DNA of 24,351 nt from Methanosarcinales archaeon (GCA_013415595.1 JAAEEW010000007.1:1-24351), one strand, 5' to 3'. Shown: positions 1-7,725, counted from the first letter of the stretch. Translations and numbers: made by a program. The notes: generated from the sequence alone by a model not told the origin.

Positions 1-350
1 CGTTCGAAAGGATAATGGCCGGGAGCGATACGGCCAGAGCGAAATGTTCGAGAGCACAAGGGTCTGAGGGCAATGGTCGAAAGGGCAATGGCCGGGAGCA
101 CCGGTCACAGGACGAGGGTCAATAGACGGTGGTCCCCGGGCGGTGCTCAGAGCATGACGGCGGCCATGACGGTGGAAAGGGAAAAAGGTCACCACACAAA
201 GGGTCTGAGGGCAATGGTCGAAAGGGCAATGGCCGAAATCAACGATCACGGGACGATGGTCAATGAGCTATGGTCCCCAGACGGTGCTCAGAGCATGACG
301 GCGGCCATGACGGTCGAACGGGGAAATGTTCACCAACAAAAGGGCAGAGG
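1..350. repeat. 141-base tandem repeat, two full units plus partial flanking units
   Basis: Two consecutive 141-base units lie at 60-200 and 201-341. They are identical for their first 35 bases and remain clearly alike to the end, with a shared block around GGTGCTCAGAGCATGACGGC. A shortened unit occupies 1-59: its AATGGCCGGGAGC string recurs 73 bases later, so it lacks about 68 internal bases. A truncated start of a further unit follows at 342-350. The period equals 47 codons, so a reading frame of 100 codons (73-375) stays open across both full units, but the shortened copy breaks that frame. I therefore treat the block as intergenic repeat DNA that continues leftward out of the window. Nothing links it to a known element. 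Confidence 0.8.
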
Positions 351-409
351 GAAAGGCGGCGAAGCGGCCGGCTGACCGGACGGCCAGACCAGGCTGACAG
401 CAACGGAAC

Positions 410-1357
410 ATGAACGGTGCAGGAATGAAGGACCACAGCTACCCGGTGAAGGCAAGAGGCATATGCAAGGGATTTAGCACCCTGTTCAGCCGCAAGGAGG
501 TGTTGTTGGACGTCTCCCTGGAGGTAGAGGAAGGGGAGATATTCGGCATCATCGGGCCCAACGGCTCGGGCAAGACCACCCTCTTATCCATATTCTCCAC
601 CCTCATCTTCCCGGACCGGGGAGACCTGTGCATTTTGGGGCTGAACGCCAGAAAGGAGACCCACGCCGTCAGGGGGCTGATCAACATCAGCACCGGAAAG
701 CCCAACTTTCCCTGGAGCCTGACCGTCTGGGAGAACCTGCTGCACTTCGGAATGCTCTACGGCCTGCACGGATCACAGCTTCACGGCGCGGTGGAGGAGG
801 TCATGGACAGCTTCCAGCTCCAGGAATACCGGGATTCCCGGTTCGAGAGCCTCTCCACGGGCCTGAAGCAGAGGCTCTCCCTGGCCAAGTCCATGATCAA
901 CCACCCCCGTCTGCTCTTCCTGGACGAGCCCACCACCGGCCTGGACCCGGAGATGGCCATCAAGACCCGGTCCCTGGTGAGAAAGATCCACCGGGAGGGG
1001 GTATCGGTGATCGTGACCACCCACTACATGCCGGAGGCCGAGCAGCTCTGCGACCGGGTGGCCTTCCTCAAAGAGGGCCGGATCGCCGCCCTGGACACCC
1101 CCGGGAACCTGAAGAGGAGCCTCAAGCTGGGGGAGAGGATCGTAATCCAGTATCGGGGGGAGCTGGACCGGGAGGCTTTGAGGACGGTGCCTGGCGTTCT
1201 CTGTGCAGAGTTCCGAGACGGCCGGGCGGAGCTGGTGGTGGACAAGAGCCAGGAGAACATGAGCCGGGTGATGAGGCTATTTGCGGGAACGGAGATACTG
1301 GACATGGCCATAGAAGAGCCGGACCTGGAGGATGTCTACCTTGAGCTGGCGAGGTGA
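410..1357 (+). CDS. ABC transporter ATP-binding protein (ABC-2 / drug-exporter type)
   Basis: This is the ATPase subunit that would power export by the membrane protein encoded just downstream. In the 315 residues the Walker A motif GPNGSGKT is at 49-56, the signature LSTGLKQR at 148-155, Walker B LLFLDEP at 168-174, and the H-loop histidine at 205. The C-terminal stretch after about 225 is the extra domain usual in DrrA/CcmA-like ATPases. The Q-loop region (about 94-105, STGKPNFPWSLT) has no glutamine where one is normally found. The last 26 bases overlap the permease gene, so the two are co-transcribed and probably coupled in translation. The substrate cannot be read from the sequence. A second in-frame ATG at 425 is an alternative start. 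Confidence 0.93.
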   Translation: MNGAGMKDHSYPVKARGICKGFSTLFSRKEVLLDVSLEVEEGEIFGIIGPNGSGKTTLLSIFSTLIFPDRGDLCILGLNARKETHAVRGLINISTGKPNFPWSLTVWENLLHFGMLYGLHGSQLHGAVEEVMDSFQLQEYRDSRFESLSTGLKQRLSLAKSMINHPRLLFLDEPTTGLDPEMAIKTRSLVRKIHREGVSVIVTTHYMPEAEQLCDRVAFLKEGRIAALDTPGNLKRSLKLGERIVIQYRGELDREALRTVPGVLCAEFRDGRAELVVDKSQENMSRVMRLFAGTEILDMAIEEPDLEDVYLELAR

Positions 1358-2126
1358 GGTAAACAAGTGCCTATCGGCCACCTACAAGAACTGGATCACG
1401 TCCAAACGAAACGTCTTCACCGTCTTCGAGCTGATCTTCTGGCCGCTCATCAGCCTGCTCTCCATTGGTCTATTGACCAGGTTCCTGGAGGTGGACAGCA
1501 ACGCCGTCTCCTTCCTGCTGGTGGGAGCCATCGGCCTTACCATCCTCCAGATCTGCCAGATCGACGTGGCCTACGTCCTGCTCTTCGACATGTGGTCCAA
1601 GAGCATCAAGAACACCCTGGTCTCCCCGGTGCGGGGATACCACCTGGTCCTGGGAGCCCTGCTCTTCGGCATGATCAGGGGGACGGCGGCCTTTGCCATC
1701 CTGGCCGGGATGGGCTGGATGCTCTTCGGATTCGATTTCCTGGCCGGGGGGTGGACCACCATCGCCGTCTTCCTGGCCGGGATCTTTGTCGTCTCGGCAG
1801 TCATCGGCATGACGGTATGCATATCCATCCTGACCTTCGGCCAGAAGGCGGACGTAGCCGCCTGGAGCCTGAGCGGGCTGATAATGCTGGTCAGCGGCAT
1901 CTACTACCCGGTGGAGGTGCTCCCCGGGCCCCTGCAGCTCATGGCCAGGGCCGTCCCCCTGACCTACTTCCTGGAGTACTACCGCACCGCTTACGGCTAT
2001 GCAGGCCACCAGGTGCTGACGGGAGCAGCCCTGGCCGCACTGTATTTCGTGGTCGGCCTGCTGATAATGGAATGGTCCATCGAGAGGGCCAGGCGGACGG
2101 GGATGCTGCTGAGGCTCTCGGAGTGA
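1332..2126 (+). CDS. ABC-2 type transporter permease
   Basis: This 264-residue integral membrane protein is the partner of the preceding ATPase. About six hydrophobic segments are visible, near residues 31-50, 59-78, 104-130, 142-168, 175-193 and 232-250. The string SGIYYPVEVLPGPLQ (188-202) matches the conserved loop before the last helices of ABC-2 permeases such as DrrB. The start is placed at ATG 1332, inside the end of the ATPase gene; no other good start is visible before the first helix. Likely substrates in this family are lipids, drugs or polysaccharides; which applies here is unknown. Confidence 0.92.
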   Translation: MSTLSWRGEVNKCLSATYKNWITSKRNVFTVFELIFWPLISLLSIGLLTRFLEVDSNAVSFLLVGAIGLTILQICQIDVAYVLLFDMWSKSIKNTLVSPVRGYHLVLGALLFGMIRGTAAFAILAGMGWMLFGFDFLAGGWTTIAVFLAGIFVVSAVIGMTVCISILTFGQKADVAAWSLSGLIMLVSGIYYPVEVLPGPLQLMARAVPLTYFLEYYRTAYGYAGHQVLTGAALAALYFVVGLLIMEWSIERARRTGMLLRLSE

Positions 2127-2189
2127 CCGGCCCGGAGGGAAGAGCGACTTGCCGGCGCGGGATTAAAGTTTTAAGGTCGCCGGCACATA

Positions 2190-3416
2190 ATGATGAGGGC
2201 GTTTGATTTGACCATAGAGGGGACTCTTTGCAGGCTCAAGGTTGGCGATCTCCATCCGGTGGGATTGATGGCGGTCATAAACCTGAGCGAGGAATCATTC
2301 TACAAGGGATCGGTAGCCACGCCCGACCACATCCTCTCCCTGGGAAGCAGGCTGGCGGAGGAGGGAGCCGACCTGATAGACCTGGGAGCGGTCTCCACGG
2401 CCCCCGGATCGCCCCCCATCTCGGAGGAGAAGGAGATGGACCGCCTCTTCCCGGCCCTCAACGAGCTGGCAGACAACCTGGAGGTGGGCATATCCGTGGA
2501 CACCAGCCGCTCCAGGGTAGCCAGAGCCGCGCTTTGTGCCGGAGCGACCTGCATAAACGACGTCTCCTGTCTGGCCGACCCCCTGATGGCCAGAGTGGTG
2601 GCCGACCACCAGGCATCCCTGATCCTCATGGCCTCCCGCCGCCGGCCTGGAGACCTGCTCAGCTTGAACCGGATAATTCCCCGGCTGGGGCAGGCGCTGG
2701 ATGAGGCCGAAGCCGCCGGAATCGAGCGGGAGAGGATGGCCGTCGATCCGGGGATAGGGAGATGGATTCCGGAGAAGACGGCCGACTGTGACCTGGCCAT
2801 TCTGGAGGGGTTCAGGCGGCTGCGGGTGCTGGGCCGGCCCATGGTGGCGGCCCTCTCCCGCAAGTCCTTCATCGGCACGGTGCTGGGAGAGGCCGACCCG
2901 GGAGGCCGCCTGGCCGGATCGCTGGCGGCGACGGCGGTGGCCGTCTACAACGGGGCCCACCTGGTGCGCACCCACGACGTGGCCGCCACCCTGCCCATCA
3001 TCCGCATGGCCGAGGCCATACGCGCCGTGCCCTGCCAGGCCGGTGGCCAGGGGATCGAGGTGGAGCTGCTGGGATCGCTCGGAAACCAGGCTGACCTGTC
3101 CGAGGCCCTGAGGCAGGTGGCTGTGGGCGAGGGCGGCGAGCGCTACCTGTGCCTCAAGGGGGCCTTTCGCATTCTGTCGGTGCAGGGGATCAGCGCCATG
3201 GAGGCGGTGATCATCAAGCAGGAGATGCTGGCCCGGGGAGGGGACGCGGCCATTCCCAGGAAGGCTCTGCGCTGCGATCCCTCGCCCATGGGGACCCTGA
3301 TCTTCGGCACCGTGGCCCAGATATCGAGCATGGCCAGAAAGCTGAAGGAGCAGCCCTTCAACCTCCCGGTCATCGGGGAGCACATCGAGACGGTATTGAA
3401 GAGCATCGAAGGTTAA
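2190..3416 (+). CDS. Dihydropteroate synthase-like protein with archaeal C-terminal extension
   Basis: The N-terminal 280 residues are a TIM-barrel of the dihydropteroate synthase (FolP) family. Visible counterparts of the family motifs are INLSEESF (30-37, pterin loop), DLGAVSTAPG (64-73), ISVDTS (101-106), INDVS (122-126), DPGIG (186-190), LSRKSF (222-227) and VRTHDV (259-264). Bacterial FolP joins a pterin to p-aminobenzoate; in methanogens a homologue has been proposed to act in tetrahydromethanopterin synthesis on a ribofuranosyl-aniline compound. The last roughly 125 residues (from about 283) are not part of bacterial FolP and I do not recognise them. The gene is followed after 20 bases by the F420 gene cofE, which fits a cofactor operon. 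A TTAAAGTTTTAAGG string at 2163-2176 may be its promoter box. A second ATG lies directly after the first (2193). Substrate assignment is inferred. Confidence 0.85.
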   Translation: MMRAFDLTIEGTLCRLKVGDLHPVGLMAVINLSEESFYKGSVATPDHILSLGSRLAEEGADLIDLGAVSTAPGSPPISEEKEMDRLFPALNELADNLEVGISVDTSRSRVARAALCAGATCINDVSCLADPLMARVVADHQASLILMASRRRPGDLLSLNRIIPRLGQALDEAEAAGIERERMAVDPGIGRWIPEKTADCDLAILEGFRRLRVLGRPMVAALSRKSFIGTVLGEADPGGRLAGSLAATAVAVYNGAHLVRTHDVAATLPIIRMAEAIRAVPCQAGGQGIEVELLGSLGNQADLSEALRQVAVGEGGERYLCLKGAFRILSVQGISAMEAVIIKQEMLARGGDAAIPRKALRCDPSPMGTLIFGTVAQISSMARKLKEQPFNLPVIGEHIETVLKSIEG

Positions 3417-3436
3417 ACGGGAGAGGAGAGGCTTTA

Positions 3437-4666
3437 ATGGAAGTTCTGGGCATCAAGACGGCGCTGATCGGGATCAGGGACGACCTTTTGAGCATTCTGG
3501 AGAGGGGCATGGAAGCCTCCGGGATAGAGCTTCAGGATGGAGATATCCTGGTGGTTTCAGAGAGCGTGATTGCCACCTGGGAGGGACGGGTGGTAGCCCT
3601 GGACTCGGTGGTGCCTGGAGAGAAGGCCATAGCCCTGGCCGCCCGCTACGGCAAGGAGCCCCAGGAGATGGAGCTGATCCTTCGCGAATCGGACCACATC
3701 GTGGGAGGAATTCCCGGGGTGGTCCTCACCCTGAAGGACGGATTTCTCTACCCCAACGCCGGGGTGGACCGCTCCAACGCCCCCCCGGGAAGCATCGTCC
3801 TGCTCCCCGCCGACTCGAGAAAGTCGGCCGCCATGATCAGAGAGTACTTCGCCAGCCGCAGCGGGAAGAATATTGCGGTTATCATCGGCGACAGCCGCAC
3901 CCACCCCCTTCGCCTGGGCTGCGTGGGTGTGGCCCTGGCCTGCGACGGCATCCTGCCGGTGGAGGACGCCCGGGGCCAGCACGACCTCTTCGGCAGGGAG
4001 CTGAAGATCACCCGAAAAGCGGTGGCGGACAACCTGGTCTCCGCCGGCCAGATAGTCATGGGAGAGGGAGACGAGGGCATACCGGCGGTGGTGATCAGGG
4101 ACGCGCCGGTGGAGGTGGTCCCGGGGGGCACCTGCCAGGAGATGCCCACCATTCCCCCCCAGGAGTGCATGTACATCGGGGCCCTGCGGGCTGGACCCCA
4201 CCCCTACCTGGGAGGCCACGACGACCTGATCCAGGCGGCGGCGGCGGCCATGAAGACCGCCTACGCCCCATACTCCGGATTTTCGGTGGGAGCCGCCCTG
4301 CTGGCCGAGAGCGGCCAGGTCTATGCAGCCGGAAACGTGGAGAACGCCTCCTCCGGAGCGGACATCTGTGCGGAGAGGGCGGCCCTCTCCCGGGCCTTGG
4401 CCGCAGGAGAGACCGGCTTTCGGGCCCTGGCCGTGGTGGCCGATACCAGAGAGCCCATCGCCCCCTGCGGGATCTGCCGGCAGAACCTGATCGAGTTCGG
4501 GGAGGGAATCGAGATCGTGATGGCCAACACCAGGGGAGGAGCCTGCGTGGCCACCGTGGGAGAGCTGCTGCCCCATCCCTTCACCGTGGCCTCCATGAAG
4601 GCCCGGGCAGAGGATGAGGAGAAGATTTCAGATGGCGTCACCTCCACACCCCTCCCTGGGAAATGA
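3437..4666 (+). CDS. cofE: Fusion protein: coenzyme F420-0:L-glutamate ligase (CofE) plus cytidine deaminase (Cdd)
   Basis: One uninterrupted frame of 409 residues encodes two enzymes. Residues 1 to about 255 are CofE, the GTP-dependent ligase that adds gamma-linked glutamates to F420-0; GGIPGVVLTLKDGFLYPNAG (90-109) followed by VDRSNAPPG, and GDSRTHPLRLG (151-161), are typical. Residues from about 262 to 390 are a full cytidine deaminase: AYAPYSGFSVGAAL (275-288), NVENAS (300-305), the zinc motif CAE at 311-313 with E313 as catalytic acid, and PCGICRQ (343-349) with zinc ligands C344 and C347. The join is a very short linker, and the CofE part matches the usual stand-alone length of about 250. 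The start ATG 3437 follows GGGAGAGGAGAGG, a good ribosome site. An internal start near 4166 or 4249 could also give free Cdd. Confidence 0.9.
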   Translation: MEVLGIKTALIGIRDDLLSILERGMEASGIELQDGDILVVSESVIATWEGRVVALDSVVPGEKAIALAARYGKEPQEMELILRESDHIVGGIPGVVLTLKDGFLYPNAGVDRSNAPPGSIVLLPADSRKSAAMIREYFASRSGKNIAVIIGDSRTHPLRLGCVGVALACDGILPVEDARGQHDLFGRELKITRKAVADNLVSAGQIVMGEGDEGIPAVVIRDAPVEVVPGGTCQEMPTIPPQECMYIGALRAGPHPYLGGHDDLIQAAAAAMKTAYAPYSGFSVGAALLAESGQVYAAGNVENASSGADICAERAALSRALAAGETGFRALAVVADTREPIAPCGICRQNLIEFGEGIEIVMANTRGGACVATVGELLPHPFTVASMKARAEDEEKISDGVTSTPLPGK

Positions 4667-4842
4667 GGGGAGGCCAGGAGGGCAGGGGTTTATGCCCAGG
4701 ACGGCAGCCCGGGACCCGAGGCGTCCTGGGACGAGGCATTCGGGAGAGGGCCTCGACCAGCCGGGAGATCTCCCCGCCGACCCTGCCCTCAGGGGCGCTC
4801 CCCTGCCCGGGAAGGAGGGCTTTTGGGGCCCTTTTGGAGGAG
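4667..4842. other. Intergenic stretch, no gene seen
   Basis: These GC-rich bases follow the cofE-cdd stop. Short frames run through them, but none has a ribosome site or recognisable protein. Many short C/G-run inverted repeats are present, as expected of transcribed trailer or non-coding RNA, but no 7S RNA or RNase P RNA signature could be found. Confidence 0.5.
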
Positions 4843-4856
4843 TACTTTTATATAGA
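4843..4856 (+). promoter_or_regulatory. Archaeal TATA-box candidate
   Basis: ACTTTTATATAGAT is an AT-rich string in an otherwise GC-rich gap and resembles the archaeal TATA consensus. Transcription would begin about 25 bases on, near 4876, just before the T-arm-like string and the large hairpin, suggesting a small non-coding transcript. The downstream trkH start is almost 300 bases away and has its own AT-rich stretch. Confidence 0.45.
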
Positions 4857-4875
4857 TTGGATAGCAGATGGCCGG

Positions 4876-4990
4876 TTTCTAAAGATGTTTGCTGTGAAGA
4901 AGTGAGTTCGAATCCCCCGACCGCCCGGTCAGAAAGGCGGAAGGGCCCTGAAGGGCGCTGCGCCGCTTCAGGCGATGGCCCCTGACAGCG
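4876..4990 (+). ncRNA. Candidate structured non-coding RNA
   Basis: The region contains a near-perfect hairpin: CCTGAAG-GGCG, loop CTG, CGCC-G-CTTCAGG at 4948-4973, with one bulged base. It is extended outward by GGGCC (4943-4947) pairing with GGCCC (4977-4981) across a small internal bulge. Upstream, GAGTTCGAATCCCCC (4904-4918) looks like a tRNA T-arm, but the stem does not pair properly and no matching acceptor or D-arm exists, so this is not a functional tRNA. A TATA-like box lies about 25 bases before the region. No known RNA family was recognised. It could instead be a 3' trailer structure or terminator of the cofE-cdd message. Confidence 0.35.
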
Positions 4991-4997
4991 GGACAGC

Positions 4998-5035
4998 CAA
5001 ATAAAATAATTTTATAATCATAATGATATGAATGA
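4998..5035 (+). promoter_or_regulatory. AT-rich promoter region before trkH
   Basis: The stretch AAATAAAATAATTTTATAATC and following bases contain several overlapping TATA-like boxes, in contrast to the surrounding GC-rich DNA. It lies about 135-170 bases before the trkH start, so the message would carry a leader of roughly 110 bases. It may also serve to end transcription coming from upstream. Confidence 0.45.
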
Positions 5036-5168
5036 ACAAAAGGTTCAATAAGCATTCGGACAGGTTGCCAGGGAAGAGAAGAGGATCAGCTCATCCGCTG
5101 ATATCGATCTCAAAAATTGTGCCGATGTCCATCCGGGCATCAAGCCGGGAAGGGAGGGCGGTTGCCCC

Positions 5169-6887
5169 GTGAAGACCAAGGTATTCCTGAGGGAACTGGG
5201 AAATCTGCTGACGCTACTTGGCCTGCTGCAGATCCTGCCGGGCATCGTGGCCGCAGCCTACGGCGAGCTGGACGGGATCATAGCCTTCGGGCTGACCGCC
5301 CTCATCAGCTTGCTGGCCGGAGTCTCCCTCAAACGCCTGGGAGACGGGGAGGAGATGGGCACCAAGGAGGGATTCGCCCTGGTGGCCTTCGGCTGGATGG
5401 CCGCCGCCATGGTGGGGGCCCTGCCCTACGTCCTGCTGGGAGTGGGGATGGTGGACGGACTGTTCGAGTCCATGTCCGGCTTCACCACCACCGGGGCCTC
5501 GATTCTCACCGAATACAGCTCTGACGGCTACTGGATTTTGAACGCCACCGCCGCCAACCACAGCGTGGCCTCCAACCTGGCCGGCGGGTTCCAGCAGATG
5601 ACCATGAACCTCTCCCTGAACCTGAGCTTCAACGCCACCCTGGACAACAGCACGAATGGCACGCTCCTCAATAGCACCCTCCTGAACGGCTCGTTGTGGG
5701 ACGGCGGGCTTTTTGCCCGGGAGGCCGGCAACGCCACGGACGCCCTGAACGCCACCGCCCAGAACGTGACAGCCCAGAACGTGACCGCTGCCCACACCTA
5801 CCGGGGTCTGCTCTTCTGGCGTGCCTTCAGCCAGTGGCTGGGCGGAATGGGCATCATCCTGCTCTTCATTGCCATCCTGCCCAAGCTGGGGGTGGCCGGG
5901 AGGCAGCTCTACAAGGCAGAGGTGCCGGGGCCGGAGAAGGACGCCCTGACCCCCAGGATCAGGCAGACCGCCAAGCTGCTGTGGGGAGTCTACCTGGCCC
6001 TGACGGTGCTGGAGGTGATCCTGCTGGCCCTGGCCGGGATGCCCATCTACGACGCCGTGTGCAACACCTTCGCCACCATGGCCACCGGCGGCTTCTCGCC
6101 CCAGTCGGCCAGCATCCTGGCCTACAACAGCCCCCTGATGGAGGGCATTATAGTTCTGTTCATGTTCCTGGCCGGGGCCAACTTCGCCCTCCACTACCGG
6201 ACCATTCATCAGGACCGCACCTGTCTGTTCAGGGACCCTGAGTTCCGGCTTTACGCGGCCATCGTCCTCGTGGCCACAGCGGTGATAATGGCCTGGGGAG
6301 GGCTCTCCGGTGAGGTGGCGGAGAGGTTCCGGTTCTCCATATTCCAGGTGGTCTCCATGATGACCACCACCGGATTTGCCACCGACGACTTCGACCGCTG
6401 GTCGGCGGCAGGCAAGCTGGTGCTCTTCATGTTGATGTTCATAGGAGCCTGTGCCGGCTCCACCGGTGGGGCCATCAAGGTGAGCAGGCTTCTGCTGGTG
6501 CTGAAGTACGCCTACCGGGAGCTGTTCACCGCGCTTCATCCCAAGGTGGTCATGCCGGTCAAGCTGGGCGCAAATCCGGTGAAAGAGGAGATCTTGCGGG
6601 CCAGCGTCACCTTCTTCGGGCTGTACCTGATAATCTTCGCCGCCGCCTCTCTGATCCTGGCGGCCATATCCTACCACCAGGGAGACATGAACATGGAGGC
6701 CATTCTCTCCGCCGTGGCCACCACTCTCGGAAACGTCGGTCCCGGCTTTGGGCCGGTGGGCCCGGTCATGAGCTTTGCCGAGGTCCACCCCCTGGGAAAG
6801 ATCCTGCTGGTCTTTTGCATGTGGATCGGCCGGCTGGAGATAATCACCGCCCTGGTGCTGATACTCCCGGAGTTCTGGAAGCGATGA
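5169..6887 (+). CDS. trkH: TrkH-family potassium uptake membrane subunit with sequon-rich extracellular loop
   Basis: This is a cation channel-like subunit of the Trk/Ktr potassium uptake system, 572 residues. The four pore loops are visible: SGFTTTGAS (103-111), then TFATMATGGFSP, MTTTGFATDD and TTLGNVGPGFG, each with the conserved filter glycine. FWRAFSQWLGGMGI (216-229) and the C-terminal GRLEIITALVLILPEFWKR are family hallmarks. Between pore loop 1 and the next helix there is an insertion of about 85 residues (125-208) that holds 13 N-X-S/T glycosylation sequons, at N125, 130, 147, 151, 155, 160, 163, 168, 173, 188, 194, 199 and 204. The start is GTG 5169, preceded by GGGAAGGGAGGGCGG. No TrkA/KtrA regulatory subunit gene is adjacent. 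Confidence 0.93.
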   Translation: MKTKVFLRELGNLLTLLGLLQILPGIVAAAYGELDGIIAFGLTALISLLAGVSLKRLGDGEEMGTKEGFALVAFGWMAAAMVGALPYVLLGVGMVDGLFESMSGFTTTGASILTEYSSDGYWILNATAANHSVASNLAGGFQQMTMNLSLNLSFNATLDNSTNGTLLNSTLLNGSLWDGGLFAREAGNATDALNATAQNVTAQNVTAAHTYRGLLFWRAFSQWLGGMGIILLFIAILPKLGVAGRQLYKAEVPGPEKDALTPRIRQTAKLLWGVYLALTVLEVILLALAGMPIYDAVCNTFATMATGGFSPQSASILAYNSPLMEGIIVLFMFLAGANFALHYRTIHQDRTCLFRDPEFRLYAAIVLVATAVIMAWGGLSGEVAERFRFSIFQVVSMMTTTGFATDDFDRWSAAGKLVLFMLMFIGACAGSTGGAIKVSRLLLVLKYAYRELFTALHPKVVMPVKLGANPVKEEILRASVTFFGLYLIIFAAASLILAAISYHQGDMNMEAILSAVATTLGNVGPGFGPVGPVMSFAEVHPLGKILLVFCMWIGRLEIITALVLILPEFWKR

Positions 6888-6891
6888 CCAA

Positions 6892-7725
6892 ATGATCCAG
6901 ATTGTCACCCTGGCCGACAACAGCACCTGTCTTGGACCCCGGCTGCTGGGGGAGCACGGATTTTCCGCCTGCGTTGTGGCCAGCGGCCAGAGACTGCTAT
7001 TCGACGCCGGCCAGACCGGGGTTGCCGCCCACAACGCCCGGGTCCTCGGGCTGGACCTGAGAGGTGTGCCGGTGGTTCTCAGCCACGGGCACTACGACCA
7101 CGTCGACGGCCTCCCTGCCCTGCTGGAGATGACCGGCCCCGTTCCCGTCTTCTGCCACCCCCAGGCCTTCTCCCCCCGCTACGCCCTGCAGGAGGGCCGG
7201 CCACAGAGGCCCATCGGCCCCTCCTGGAGGAGAGAGGAGATGGAGGCCCGGGGGGTCCGGTTCGAGCTGTCCAGGGAGGCCAGACGCTTAGGCCCCGGAA
7301 TATGGCTGACCGGAGAGATCCCCCGCCTGGCAGACTTCGAGACCCCGGAGAAGAAGCTGGTCTGTGACCAGGGCGGCCAGGGCCAGGGGCTGGCGGTGGA
7401 CCTGGTCCCCGACGACCAGGCCCTGGTGCTGGAGACCGACCGGGGCCTGGTGATACTCCTGGGCTGCGCCCACAGCGGGGTGGTGAACACCATCCGCCAC
7501 GCCCGGCAGATCACCGGGACCTGGGAGGTGAGGGCTATCGTAGGCGGGACCCATCTGGGAGGAGCTGACGAGGCCAGGATCAAAGAGACAGTGCGCTGCC
7601 TGAAGGAGTGCAACCTCAAGATTCTGGCCCCCTGCCACTGCACCGGCAGGGCCGCCTTTGTCCTGGCCAGGGAGTTCCAGGACCAATTCATTTTTAACTG
7701 TGCAGGCAATAAAATTGTGCTATGA
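6892..7725 (+). CDS. Metallo-beta-lactamase-fold hydrolase, methanopterin-synthase group (COG1237-like)
   Basis: The 277-residue protein has the fold's metal motifs: LFDAG (36-40), HGHYDH (65-70) with VDG following, GCAHSG (191-196) and GGTHL (218-222), then CHCTG (248-252). The order and spacing match the group often annotated as 7,8-dihydropterin-6-methyl-4-(beta-D-ribofuranosyl)-aminobenzene-5'-phosphate synthase, proposed for tetrahydromethanopterin synthesis; the true reaction of the family is poorly established. No signal peptide is seen, so it is cytoplasmic. It starts 4 bases after the trkH stop and its own stop overlaps the next start as ATGA, so it is part of an operon. Unlike CofE and the DHPS-like gene, it lies beyond trkH. 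Confidence 0.85.
   Translation: MIQIVTLADNSTCLGPRLLGEHGFSACVVASGQRLLFDAGQTGVAAHNARVLGLDLRGVPVVLSHGHYDHVDGLPALLEMTGPVPVFCHPQAFSPRYALQEGRPQRPIGPSWRREEMEARGVRFELSREARRLGPGIWLTGEIPRLADFETPEKKLVCDQGGQGQGLAVDLVPDDQALVLETDRGLVILLGCAHSGVVNTIRHARQITGTWEVRAIVGGTHLGGADEARIKETVRCLKECNLKILAPCHCTGRAAFVLAREFQDQFIFNCAGNKIVL

Noticed and set aside
73..375. A 100-codon frame across the 141-base repeats
   Set aside because: Its length follows from a repeat period divisible by three; the adjacent shortened copy breaks phase and no known protein or ribosome site supports it.
3149..3436. N-terminal extension of the cofE frame
   Set aside because: It overlaps the DHPS-like gene in another frame; true CofE begins at ATG 3437 behind a good ribosome site.
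4857..4931. Complete tRNA gene around GTTCGAATCCC
   Set aside because: The T-stem does not pair (GTGAG against CCCCC), and no acceptor or D-arm partner was found upstream; the TGGCCGG/CCGGTCA pairing is at the wrong distance.
4667..4990. 7S (SRP) RNA or RNase P RNA in the large gap
   Set aside because: The conserved GGAAG-GGAGCA helix 8 motif and the RNase P core strings could not be found.
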